Assembly (NCBI RefSeq): GCF_000429985.1
Contig: NZ_AUCX01000005.1
Span: 183,376-247,375, forward strand
DNA from: Maridesulfovibrio bastinii DSM 16055
GTDB taxonomy: Bacteria > Desulfobacterota > Desulfovibrionia > Desulfovibrionales > Desulfovibrionaceae
Length of the DNA stretch: 64,000 bases
Direction of reading: 5' to 3'
Part shown: in pieces, positions 18,123 to 26,622 of the stretch
Layout of the letters: every line of letters begins with the position of its first letter
Position numbering within the stretch: the first letter of the stretch is position 1
Notes under the pieces: model-generated
Seen by the model: only the letters and a program-made list of their open reading frames with translations
Databases searched by the model: none
Told to the model about the DNA's origin: nothing
Position numbers and translations under genes: made by a program

Positions 18123-18148
18123 CGCTATGGGATATAGGCTAATGATTA

Positions 18149-18192
18149 GGGACTGCGGAGACGGCTGATCACCGTCTCCCAGTCCTTTTCTT
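18149..18192 (+). terminator. intrinsic terminator after flagellin
   Basis: GGACTG-GGAGACGG pairs with CCGTCTCC-CAGTCC around a seven-base loop, followed by TTTTCTT. It is very stable, as expected after a highly expressed gene. Confidence 0.92.
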
Positions 18193-18218
18193 AGTGCAAA
18201 AAACTGAGAGTTCTGCAA

Positions 18219-18938
18219 TCAGGCCTTGTTTTCATTAAATTCATCCATGCGGTCTTTAAGATAGTCCATTGCTGTTCTGGCCGCATTCTGTTCTGCTTTT
18301 TTCAGGCTTGTTCCTTCCGCTTCAAATTCTTCACCTTCGGGAAGTATTATTTTTACCTGAAAAATTTTGCCGTGTTCAGGGCCTACGGTTCCTGTGAGAT
18401 GGTAGACCGGTCTTTCTTTAAACAGCAGCTGAGTCTGTTCCTGAAGATTGCTTTTATAGTCTTTTCTACTTTCTATATCGGCATGTTCCGGCCATTTATC
18501 TTCCATAAGTCTAAGAATTAATTCCTTTACTGTCGCATAGTCGCTATCCAGAAAAACTGCTCCGAGGACTGCTTCCATGGTATCCGCCAGAAGAGATGAT
18601 CTTGTACGTCCTCCCTGAGCCTCTTCTCCACGTCCGAGCAGAAGAAATTCGTCAAGACCCAGTTCATTTGCTATGGTGGCAAGACTCTTTTCTTTAACGA
18701 GATTAGAGCGTATCTTGGTTAACTGACCTTCATGCGCTTGAGGAAAACGCTTGAAAAGTTCTTCTGTGACGCATAATTCAAGAACGGCGTCGCCGAGAAA
18801 TTCAAGGCGTTCGTTGTCCTGAGCAGTATTCTGCTGCTCGTTGGCCCATGAACTGTGGGTCAGTGCCGTGGTTAAATGCTTGACTTGAGAAAATCGATAG
18901 TGAATACCTTGCTGAAGGCGCAAATATTCGTCTTCCAT
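18219..18938 (-). CDS. rnc: ribonuclease III
   Basis: RNase III cleaves double-stranded RNA in rRNA and mRNA processing. The 239-residue protein has the catalytic signature NERLEFLGDAVLEL (about residues 42-55) and the second acidic cluster (LLADTMEAVLGAVFLD). A C-terminal double-stranded RNA-binding domain (about 160-230) contains KKAEQNAARTAMDYL. The ATG at 18938 is chosen because it begins the family-conserved region; the frame extends upstream to a TTG that would overlap the divergent gene. The start is only 30 bp from the start of the synthetase gene, so the two promoters must overlap. Confidence 0.95.
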   Translation of the reverse strand: MEDEYLRLQQGIHYRFSQVKHLTTALTHSSWANEQQNTAQDNERLEFLGDAVLELCVTEELFKRFPQAHEGQLTKIRSNLVKEKSLATIANELGLDEFLLLGRGEEAQGGRTRSSLLADTMEAVLGAVFLDSDYATVKELILRLMEDKWPEHADIESRKDYKSNLQEQTQLLFKERPVYHLTGTVGPEHGKIFQVKIILPEGEEFEAEGTSLKKAEQNAARTAMDYLKDRMDEFNENKA

Positions 18939-18968
18939 TGAAATAAACCCACTTGGTTTTAGGTAGAA

Positions 18969-21077
18969 ATGCAAATTGATCTACATCTTAAAGCTCTTTT
19001 TGAGCCTGATACGATAGCCGTTATCGGGGCAACTCCCGAACCGGGAACGACCGGACATGCTGTTACAGCCAATCTTCTGGCTTCAGGATATAAAGGTAAA
19101 ATATTCCCCGTCAATCCTAAAGGTGAAGAAGTTTTGGGGCTCAAGGCCTGCAAAGAGGTCTGTGATATACCCAGATTCACCGATCTGGCAATAATCTGTC
19201 TTCCGCCAACCGAGGCCCTCAAAGCTCTTGAAATTTTAGGAGACCGTCCTGTCAGGTCAGCTATAGTTACTTCTCCCGGCTTTGGCGAGACCGGTAAAGA
19301 AGGATATATGCTCGAACGAAGGCTGGCCCGGATTGCCAAGGCCAGTGATATGGCTGTTCTTGGACCGAACTGCTACGGGATGATGAATACTGAGCTATCC
19401 ATGAACGCCAGTCTTTTTGAAAGTTTTGCCCGTGAGGGAAATATTTCCTTTTTTGCTCACTCAGGCGCAGTATGCTGTACCGCTGTGGACTGGGCAAATT
19501 CTGAATTTTTAGGTTTTTCGAAATTTTTGAGTCTGGGCAATAAGGCTGTTTTAAGTGAATCAAGAATGCTTCGCTATCTGGCCTCTGATCCGGGAACAAA
19601 AGTTATTCTGGGATATTGTGAAAATCTTGAAGACGGTCAGGATTTTGTGAGAATCGCTCAGGATGCTACGGCCAAAAAACCGTTTATTCTTCTCAGGGCC
19701 GGTGAAACTCCGGATGGCGCGCAGGCCGCTTCGGCTCATGCCGGGGCTCTTACCGGAGCTGCAATGGCTTATGACGCTGCCTTCAGACAGTCGGGGATAT
19801 TAAAAGCTGTGGATATTGAAGATATGTTCAATATGGCCAGAGCCTTTTCTTTTCAGCCGCTGCCTGAGGGACCGAGTGTAGCTATTGTGACCAATTCAGG
19901 AGGCCCGGGAATCATCGCGGCGGATATGTGCGAAAAGGGAAATCTTAGCATTTCACGCCCCTTACCGGAATCCATAGAGAAGATGAGAAGCTTTCTGCCT
20001 TCGTATGCATCTTTTTATAATCCGGTGGATATGGTCGGGGAAGCCGGAACGGAGACATACGCACGGACAATGGAAGTTGTCGCTGAAGATGACAGATTTA
20101 ATGCTATTATCGTTATCCTTACTCCTGCCGCTAATATTCATGATCAGATAAATGGAATCGCCGATGAAATCATCAAGGCTTCCAGAAATACGAGAAAGCC
20201 TGTGATAGCCTGCCTTATGGGACGCGACAGTGTCGCTGAGGCCCGCAGAAAACTTCTTGAAGCTAAAATTCCGTGCTATGAATATCCTGAAACAGCGGTT
20301 CGCTGTCTTGATGCCATGTATCAGTGCCATCGCTGGCAGAACAGGGAATGCCCGATTGATGTCTGCTTCAGGCGTGATATAACCAAAGCTCGCTCTGTTG
20401 TTGAAACTTATACAAGAATCGGACTCAATGAACTTGTTGAACTCGATGCCCAGAATCTGGCTTCCGCCTATGAACTCCCTATTCCGGAGACGATACTAGC
20501 CAGAACTTCCAATCAGGCTGTTAAGGCCGCAAAACGCATCGGTTATCCGGTTGTTTTAAAAATCGCTTCTCCGCAGATAAGCCGCAAGGGTGAACTCGGG
20601 CTTATCATGACTGGTATTGAAAGTCCTGCCGAGTTGCGTAAAGCTTTTTTAAATATAACTTCACTTGCAGCCAGAAGATGCAAGGACGCCTATATTCATG
20701 GTTGTCTTGTTCAGGCTATGGGGCCTGAAAATGCTCAGGAAGCTGTAATTAAATTTCGCAGGGACCCGCAATTCGGTCCGGTTATAACATTTTCTCTCGC
20801 AGGTCTTCACGCTGACATGCTTGGTGATGTATCCTCAAGGCTGGCACCGCTCTCTTTAAATGACGCTCAGGAAATGATCAGAGAAATCAAAGCCTACCCC
20901 ATCCTGCGGGGAGTTGATTCCGGTGAGTCTGCCGATCTTGGAGCAATAGAAGATATTCTTCTGATGATATCCCAGATGGCGACTGATCTTCCGGAAATTC
21001 AGGAAGCAGAATTTAATCCTGTCATAGCGGGTCCCGATGGTGCAGTTGTCGCTAATATGCGTATGACTGTAGGATAA
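18969..21077 (+). CDS. ADP-forming acyl-CoA (acetyl-CoA) synthetase, fused alpha-beta
   Basis: This enzyme interconverts acyl-CoA + ADP + Pi and acid + CoA + ATP. The 702 residues contain a CoA-binding Rossmann domain (AVIGATPEPGTTGHAV near residue 20), a succinyl-CoA-ligase-like domain, and the phosphohistidine site SAHAGALTG with H257. A C-terminal ATP-grasp domain (about 490-700) has the segment AKRIGYPVVLKIASP. Fusion of both subunits in one chain is common in bacteria. The downstream gene codes for a phosphotransacetylase-like protein, which points to acetate/acetyl-CoA metabolism. AGGTAG precedes the ATG. Confidence 0.88.
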   Translation: MQIDLHLKALFEPDTIAVIGATPEPGTTGHAVTANLLASGYKGKIFPVNPKGEEVLGLKACKEVCDIPRFTDLAIICLPPTEALKALEILGDRPVRSAIVTSPGFGETGKEGYMLERRLARIAKASDMAVLGPNCYGMMNTELSMNASLFESFAREGNISFFAHSGAVCCTAVDWANSEFLGFSKFLSLGNKAVLSESRMLRYLASDPGTKVILGYCENLEDGQDFVRIAQDATAKKPFILLRAGETPDGAQAASAHAGALTGAAMAYDAAFRQSGILKAVDIEDMFNMARAFSFQPLPEGPSVAIVTNSGGPGIIAADMCEKGNLSISRPLPESIEKMRSFLPSYASFYNPVDMVGEAGTETYARTMEVVAEDDRFNAIIVILTPAANIHDQINGIADEIIKASRNTRKPVIACLMGRDSVAEARRKLLEAKIPCYEYPETAVRCLDAMYQCHRWQNRECPIDVCFRRDITKARSVVETYTRIGLNELVELDAQNLASAYELPIPETILARTSNQAVKAAKRIGYPVVLKIASPQISRKGELGLIMTGIESPAELRKAFLNITSLAARRCKDAYIHGCLVQAMGPENAQEAVIKFRRDPQFGPVITFSLAGLHADMLGDVSSRLAPLSLNDAQEMIREIKAYPILRGVDSGESADLGAIEDILLMISQMATDLPEIQEAEFNPVIAGPDGAVVANMRMTVG

Positions 21078-21107
21078 ATAAATTACAACCATAATGGAGG
21101 AATGATC

Positions 21108-22172
21108 ATGCCCGGTCTTTATATAGGGTCTACCAGTGGGTATTCCGGGAAAAATATGATCGTCATGGGACTTGGACTGAGATTCCAGAAAGAAGGTCTC
21201 AGACTCGGATATATGAAGCCAGTCGGCGCTATCCCCGTTGAATTAAATGGAAAACTTGGTGATGAAGATGCTTTTTTCATGCAGCAGGTTCTTGGAGTTT
21301 CAGGAGAACCGGCTGATGTTACTCCTGTTGTCGTTACCCATGATTTCAAGGTTCAGGCTTTCAACGGAAGAGTTGAAGACCACGTTGCACCGATAGTTGA
21401 AGGCTATGAAAATATCAGTGCCAATAAGGATCTTACGCTGATAGCCGGGTCCGGTTCGATGTATTCAGGAAAATACTGCGGAGTTGACGGAATTCATCTC
21501 GTTAAAACTCTCGGAGTTAAGTCCATTGTTATCGACAGGTTTCAGAAAGAACTTAATTATGACTATCTTGTTGTCCTCAAAGAATCTCTGGGTGATAATC
21601 TTGCCGGTGTGGTTTTAAACGACATCCCGCCGTCTTTTATGGACGAGATCACAACCCTGATAAAACCATTTCTGGAAAGCAAAGGTGTTAAAGTCCTCGG
21701 GGTAATTCCCAAAGATCCGTTTATGGGAACCATAAAAGTGACTGATCTTGCTGACAGGCTCGGGGGTAAAATTATCTCCGCACATGGAAAAGTCGCTCAC
21801 CCTGTTGAAAGTTTTCTTATCGGAACAATGCAGGTTGAAAACTTTATGACCCATTTCCGCAGACAGCGTAATTCTGCCGTCATCGTCGGTGGTGACCGTT
21901 CGGATGTTCAACTGGTAGCGCTTGAAGGTGAATGCCCTTGTCTTGTGCTGACCGGTAACCTGTATCCGAATGATATTATTTTAACCCGTTCTGAAGTTCT
22001 CGGCACTCCAATTATCATGGTTCGTGACGATACTTTTTCTGTGGCCAAAAAGATGGAAGATATCCTTTCACGGCATAAGCTCAGGGATTCTGCCAAAGTT
22101 AAGCATGGAGCAGAACTGGTTGCTTCACATCTGGATTTTGATTATATCAAAAAAGAACTTGGCTTGGATTAG
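21108..22172 (+). CDS. phosphotransacetylase-family protein with BioD-like and DRTGG domains
   Basis: The 354-residue protein begins with a P-loop NTPase of the dethiobiotin-synthetase type (GSTSGYSGKNMIVMGLG). It ends with a DRTGG-like domain (about 215-320), the layout of the N-terminal regulatory half of long Pta enzymes. The catalytic phosphotransacetylase domain is missing, so it is more likely a sensor or regulatory partner than an enzyme. GGAGG lies seven bases before the ATG at 21108; an ATG at 21102 is too close to that site. It follows the ADP-forming synthetase by 30 bp, so they are probably co-transcribed. Confidence 0.8.
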   Translation: MPGLYIGSTSGYSGKNMIVMGLGLRFQKEGLRLGYMKPVGAIPVELNGKLGDEDAFFMQQVLGVSGEPADVTPVVVTHDFKVQAFNGRVEDHVAPIVEGYENISANKDLTLIAGSGSMYSGKYCGVDGIHLVKTLGVKSIVIDRFQKELNYDYLVVLKESLGDNLAGVVLNDIPPSFMDEITTLIKPFLESKGVKVLGVIPKDPFMGTIKVTDLADRLGGKIISAHGKVAHPVESFLIGTMQVENFMTHFRRQRNSAVIVGGDRSDVQLVALEGECPCLVLTGNLYPNDIILTRSEVLGTPIIMVRDDTFSVAKKMEDILSRHKLRDSAKVKHGAELVASHLDFDYIKKELGLD

Positions 22173-22197
22173 TAAGTTTTTTCGTTTTGCAAAGGAA

Positions 22198-22232
22198 AAG
22201 GTCCGAAGGTGAAAACCTCGGACCTTTTTTAT
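22198..22232. terminator. intrinsic terminator
   Basis: AGGTCCGA(A)GG pairs with CCTCGGACCT, with a T run after it on the + strand. The convergent solute-binding gene ends 22 bp away. Confidence 0.9.
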
Positions 22233-22253
22233 TTGGTTTAGAGCTGTATCCGT

Positions 22254-23111
22254 CTAATTTTGTATGTTGAAATTTTTGGAGTGGTGCGGAATGTGAAGTA
22301 TCGGACGTATCCCTTTTCTGATTATAAATTCCGTTTCAATTTCTTTTATGGTTCCGTCTGCTTTGAGCCTTTTTAAGATTTTGTTGAACTGTTTAATAAA
22401 ATCAGCCTTAAAAGGATAAGCTCCGTTATCTCTTCCTGTTATTCCGAGATATCCATGCTCCGTTGTAGAATAATCCGAATAATGAATTCTGCTGGAGGTA
22501 TCCTCTGGAAGTTCTCCTGATTCCATCATTTTATTCATTGTCCATATCACGGATAGATTGCCATTGAGATAACAGTCAATTCTGCCCCTCAACAGTTTTA
22601 TAATATTCATTTTATTGCTGTCAGCTTCGTCTATTTTAATTCTGTTTTTGGCTTTGGCGGCCAGAAATTTTTTGCCGCCCATTACGAATCCTCTGTTTAT
22701 ACCGATGGTCACATCTTCAAAATCTTCAGGCCATCTTATCCGCTTTTTGGTATGTATCTGGTTGCGGCAGATCAGGACAACTTGCTCATTGAGTATTGGT
22801 TCGGAATAAATACCGAAATAAGGTCTTTTGTCCGGATATTTATATGGTGGGTAGATTGCAAAGCCTTTACCACTTTCAATATATTTAAGTCCTCTCTTCC
22901 ATGGCATAGGCTTTATTGTTATGTCATATCCATGCATTTCGCTGAATATTTTCTGCATGATCTCAGTATAAATACCAACGGGCCTGCCATCTTCTTTATA
23001 AGAGTATGGAGGATAAGCTTCATCTGAATATACTGTAACTTTAATATTACCGGCAAAGCAGGTTACAGCTGTCATGATTATTAAAAGAAAAGTGCTAAGA
23101 TATTTTAACAT
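22254..23111 (-). CDS. periplasmic solute-binding protein, family 3-like
   Basis: The 285-residue protein has a Sec signal peptide (MLKYLSTFLLIIMTAVTCFAG, cleaved near residue 20). It then has the bi-lobed fold of extracellular solute-binding protein family 3: VTVYSDEAYPPYSYKEDG and GRPVGIYTEIMQKIF at the start, and GYLGITGRDN in the second half. No transporter genes are adjacent, so it may be an orphan binding protein or sensor-like component, as is frequent for this family in Desulfovibrio. The ligand is unknown; amino acids are usual for the family. Confidence 0.82.
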   Translation of the reverse strand: MLKYLSTFLLIIMTAVTCFAGNIKVTVYSDEAYPPYSYKEDGRPVGIYTEIMQKIFSEMHGYDITIKPMPWKRGLKYIESGKGFAIYPPYKYPDKRPYFGIYSEPILNEQVVLICRNQIHTKKRIRWPEDFEDVTIGINRGFVMGGKKFLAAKAKNRIKIDEADSNKMNIIKLLRGRIDCYLNGNLSVIWTMNKMMESGELPEDTSSRIHYSDYSTTEHGYLGITGRDNGAYPFKADFIKQFNKILKRLKADGTIKEIETEFIIRKGIRPILHIPHHSKNFNIQN

Positions 23112-23180
23112 TATTTTAAGAGGTGTTATGTCGTTTGATAGTTTATAACTATAAGGTAATAAAACCTCAATGTCAGCTGT

Positions 23181-23810
23181 TTAATCCTTTAAAAACATGG
23201 GATTGTTTTCTTTTTCAAAAGCTACGGTTGTCATAGGACCATGGCCTGAATAAATTCTGGTTTCATCAGGAAGAATAAATATCCTGTTTTGTATAGAATC
23301 AAGCAGAGTTTGCGAATCCCCACCGGGAAAGTCCGTGCGACCTACTGAAATCATAAAAATCAGATCCCCGGTAAAAACGCACCCTGCGCCGGGGAAAAAA
23401 TATGAAACACTGCCGGGAGTATGTCCGGGGGTATCAAGAACAAGCATGGGCAGACCAAGTACAGTATACCTGCCCGGTTCTATGTTTTCATATTTAAATC
23501 CTGTGTCTGACCTAAATTCCTTTGATCCACCGAATTTAACTTTAACATCAGCCAGATAAGCGTCGGCCATGTTCGCATAGATGTCGGCTCCGGTCTGCTC
23601 TGATAGCTGTTTGACTCCTCCCATGTGGTCAAAGTGCAAGTGGGTCAGGTAAATGGCTTTCAGATTAATATCTCTTTCTTTAACTGCCGCAGCAAGTCTT
23701 TGCGGGGCGGGCGGACAGTCAATGAGAATACTTTCACCACCGCAGGTCAGCAGATAGGAGTTTGTATCCAGCGGTCCTAAAATAAATGTTTCAACTGTAA
23801 GTTTATTCAT
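23181..23810 (-). CDS. metallo-beta-lactamase fold hydrolase (glyoxalase II-like)
   Basis: The 209-residue single-domain protein has the zinc motif THLHFDHMGG (HxHxDH), then TPGHTPGSVSYFF and GDLIF with the further metal ligands, and SGHGP near the end. It fits the short hydroxyacylglutathione-hydrolase-like MBL family (COG0491). The likely substrate is a thioester, but this cannot be told from the sequence. It is a single gene, divergent from the protein at 23888. Confidence 0.88.
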   Translation of the reverse strand: MNKLTVETFILGPLDTNSYLLTCGGESILIDCPPAPQRLAAAVKERDINLKAIYLTHLHFDHMGGVKQLSEQTGADIYANMADAYLADVKVKFGGSKEFRSDTGFKYENIEPGRYTVLGLPMLVLDTPGHTPGSVSYFFPGAGCVFTGDLIFMISVGRTDFPGGDSQTLLDSIQNRIFILPDETRIYSGHGPMTTVAFEKENNPMFLKD

Positions 23811-23887
23811 ATTGCGGTGATGCTTGACGAGATGCCTGCAATCGGTTCAAATCATGAAATATTAAAGCCTTAACCACGGATAAAATA

Positions 23888-25072
23888 ATGCGTTACTTTC
23901 TTGGCAACTGTCAAATGGATTTCCTCAATCGTGCTATGGCTGATAGGGATGCCGGTGGAGATTATCGGGTTCTGGCCTCACCTGTTACCTATTGCAGTTC
24001 ACCCGGTACGATTCCCCATGAATTAGCTGAAGTTGATAAAGACTCCATTTTTGATGATTACTGCTATGGCAGAAATTTTCGCAACCAGTTTGAAATGATT
24101 GGTAACTCTGAAGCCTATCCTTCACTTGTGGTTATGAACCTTTTTCATGAGAACAGTCCTCTTTTTATTCACAACAAAGATAAATATATCTTTTTTACTG
24201 ATCCTAAAATCTGGCAGAAATATCCTGACATTGAAGCATGGATGAAGGGTTGTTTCGGAATGATCAGAGTAAATCCTGCTACCTATCTGAAACGCTATCA
24301 CGATATGCTTAAATTATTCATGGAACGTTTCAACGATGTCCCGCTGATACTGATCAAACGTCTTTCCCATTATCCCGCTTTTGGCCCTGCCCCGTATTCA
24401 TATCTCGAAGGCTGGGACAGTCTCTGGCAGTCTGCTGCTGCAATCATTGCGGAGTGGAGCGCTGAGTTCAGGAATCTTCATGTGATAGAGCTTGATAAAA
24501 TATTTGCCGGAATCTGGAATGGCTCAGAAAAAATTATCGAATCACATTGCCCCTTTTTAAAATTTGAAATTAAAGAGGAAAATGATCGCATTACAGACCT
24601 TCATGCCAGCAGGGATGTTGAGCATATCGGTTCCATGTGGCCGGTGCTGGCGGATAAAATATTGGCTTTCGAAAAAACAGGAAAAATCAGTTATACAGCT
24701 GCTGAGCAAATACCGGAAGAATGGTCCAGTCCTTGGAAACCGGAATTTCCTGAAAGGAACAGAATGCTCGAAATGCTGAGCTCCGGAGCAAACTATCTTT
24801 GCGCCAGAGCTGTAGGGGCATTTTTTATTGATTTAAATACCGATTATACAGATCTTTTAGTTGAAACCGGAGCATATACCCCGGTGTGTCATAATACTCT
24901 GCACATGATTAAAATTTATGGAAGAATCCATCGTAATCCGGCACTGACCATCTGGTGTGAAGAGCATAGAAAAACAGCGCTGAATTTTACCGCCAACGGA
25001 GCTCTTTATCAGCAGGATTATTTGAACAGGCTGGATGAAATAGAGCGTTTTGCCGCAGGTGATTGCGATTAG
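23888..25072 (+). CDS. hypothetical protein with WcbI/SGNH-like start
   Basis: The 394 residues are not recognised with confidence. The N-terminus MRYFLGNCQMDF carries the GNCQ motif found in WcbI-type polysaccharide-biosynthesis proteins with an SGNH-like fold. A later segment DLHASRDVEHIG could supply the Asp-x-x-His pair of such enzymes. There is no signal peptide, so it should be cytoplasmic. The C-terminal ~130 residues look helical and may be a separate domain. A role in modification of surface carbohydrate is only a guess. A hairpin terminator follows. Confidence 0.55.
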   Translation: MRYFLGNCQMDFLNRAMADRDAGGDYRVLASPVTYCSSPGTIPHELAEVDKDSIFDDYCYGRNFRNQFEMIGNSEAYPSLVVMNLFHENSPLFIHNKDKYIFFTDPKIWQKYPDIEAWMKGCFGMIRVNPATYLKRYHDMLKLFMERFNDVPLILIKRLSHYPAFGPAPYSYLEGWDSLWQSAAAIIAEWSAEFRNLHVIELDKIFAGIWNGSEKIIESHCPFLKFEIKEENDRITDLHASRDVEHIGSMWPVLADKILAFEKTGKISYTAAEQIPEEWSSPWKPEFPERNRMLEMLSSGANYLCARAVGAFFIDLNTDYTDLLVETGAYTPVCHNTLHMIKIYGRIHRNPALTIWCEEHRKTALNFTANGALYQQDYLNRLDEIERFAAGDCD

Positions 25073-25129
25073 CAATTGGCAGGCTTTTAATTATAGCTCC
25101 GGCTGTAACACATAAAAATATCACAGCAA

Positions 25130-25174
25130 TATAAAATCCCTTCTGGAGAAATTCCAAAAGGGATTTTATATTTT
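25130..25174 (+). terminator. intrinsic terminator
   Basis: TATAAAATCCCTT pairs with AAGGGATTTTATA, with an inner CTGG/CCA pairing and a following TTTT. It ends the gene at 23888. Confidence 0.85.
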
Positions 25175-25196
25175 AAGGAACTGTTTGGGTTCCTAA

Positions 25197-25228
25197 ACTG
25201 TCTGAACCCTGTAACGGGTTCAGGCAGT
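25197..25228. terminator. hairpin between convergent genes
   Basis: ACTGTCTGAACCC pairs with GGGTTCAGGCAGT (one G-T pair) over a six-base loop. It lies six bases beyond the lpdA stop. The T run is weak on both strands, so it may act as an RNA-stability end for the gcv operon. Confidence 0.6.
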
Positions 25229-25233
25229 CTTTA

Positions 25234-26622
25234 TTATATTTCTTTGCGATCCGCTTTTAAGGCTGCGAGCAACGCTTCATCGAGAGTGGGATGGGGGAAG
25301 ATTATCTTATTAAGATCTTCTTTCTTCCATTCTTCCTGAACCATTATTGCTGCCGCGGTTGTCAGCGAGGAAACGTGATGCCCTACAGCTGTTACCCCTG
25401 CAACTTTTCCGTCAAGCCAGACAACTTTTACAAATCCCTGAGTGGATGCGTATGCCTGAGCTATCGGGTTGGCTGCCAGAGGGGAGCTTGAGACTTCCAC
25501 TTTACCTTTGCCTTCAAGTTCGGAGATCATTGATCCTACGCGCATCGCTTCCGGTGCTCCATAAAGGATGGAAGGCATCGGTCCGGGGGCATAAGGGCCT
25601 TTTTCCTCTCCTGTTATGCGTCTGACAACATAACCGGCCTGATGGCTGGCAGCATGAGCCAGGAGGGTAATTCCGTTTATATCGCCAATGGCATAAATTG
25701 AAGGAGCGGCTTCAAGGTTTTCATCAACCTTAATATAACCCGGTCCTGCTGTTTCAATGCCTGCCTTCTCAAGGCCGATATCTTTGGAATTAGGTCTTCT
25801 GCCGATAGCAACCAGAGCTTTGCCGGCAGTAATTGTTTCACCGTCAGCGGTTTCAAGCACAGCCTGCCCGTCAACGGTTTTAACAGAAGCTACTTTTACT
25901 CCGGTACGGATATCCCATTTGCTGCGCTTGAAGATGGAATGCAGGGTTTTGCCTACTTCCGGGTCTTCCTGAACCGCAATCCGATCCATGGCATCAACAA
26001 CTGTTATTTTTGATCCCATGCGGCTGGCAATCTGAGCCATTTCAAGACCGATGAATCCTGCACCGATAACCAGAAGGCTTTCAGGCATTTCGGCAAGTTC
26101 CAGAAAACCTGTTGAGTCCAGCACGGCTTCACCATCCGGCTCAACGCCGGGAAATGAAGTCGGGTGTGTACCGGTGGCAATGATGAGGTTTTCATACTCA
26201 AGGTCAGCCGTATCAATGGGTGATTCAATTTTAACCGAGTTATTGCCGATGATTTCAGCAGTACCCTGATACAGATCAATACCCAGAGCTTTCAGCTTCT
26301 GGGCCATGGCTTTGCGTGTGGCACCGATGAATTTATCCTTGCGGGTGAGCAGTTTGCCCATATCCACATTTATTTCACCGGAAGCTACTTTAACCTTGGC
26401 CTGAGCTGCAAGATCATGAACAGGAGCTGTCGCACCGATATAAAGCTTGGTTGGAATACATCCCGCATTGAGGCAGGTTCCGCCAAGAAGATTTTTTTCG
26501 ATAAGCGCAACTTTAAGGCCGCTTGAAGCCGCTTCAACAGCAGCATCAAAACCACCGGGGCCGGCACCGATTACAACGACCTGATATTTCCTGTTTTCAG
26601 TAGGGAAATCAGCCGATGTCAT
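25234..26622 (-). CDS. lpdA: dihydrolipoyl dehydrogenase (glycine cleavage L-protein)
   Basis: This flavoprotein reoxidises dihydrolipoamide, here most likely on GcvH. The 462 residues have an FAD-binding GAGPGGFDAA motif, the redox disulfide GGTCLNAGCIPTK (C50/C55), a second Rossmann motif GAGFIGLEMAQ for NAD, and the C-terminal dimer domain with the active-site HPTLDEAL. The ATG at 26622 has GGAG upstream and overlaps gcvPB by 14 bp; the frame runs on to 26703 but that extension is inside gcvPB. It is the last gene of the gcv operon. Confidence 0.93.
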   Translation of the reverse strand: MTSADFPTENRKYQVVVIGAGPGGFDAAVEAASSGLKVALIEKNLLGGTCLNAGCIPTKLYIGATAPVHDLAAQAKVKVASGEINVDMGKLLTRKDKFIGATRKAMAQKLKALGIDLYQGTAEIIGNNSVKIESPIDTADLEYENLIIATGTHPTSFPGVEPDGEAVLDSTGFLELAEMPESLLVIGAGFIGLEMAQIASRMGSKITVVDAMDRIAVQEDPEVGKTLHSIFKRSKWDIRTGVKVASVKTVDGQAVLETADGETITAGKALVAIGRRPNSKDIGLEKAGIETAGPGYIKVDENLEAAPSIYAIGDINGITLLAHAASHQAGYVVRRITGEEKGPYAPGPMPSILYGAPEAMRVGSMISELEGKGKVEVSSSPLAANPIAQAYASTQGFVKVVWLDGKVAGVTAVGHHVSSLTTAAAIMVQEEWKKEDLNKIIFPHPTLDEALLAALKADRKEI

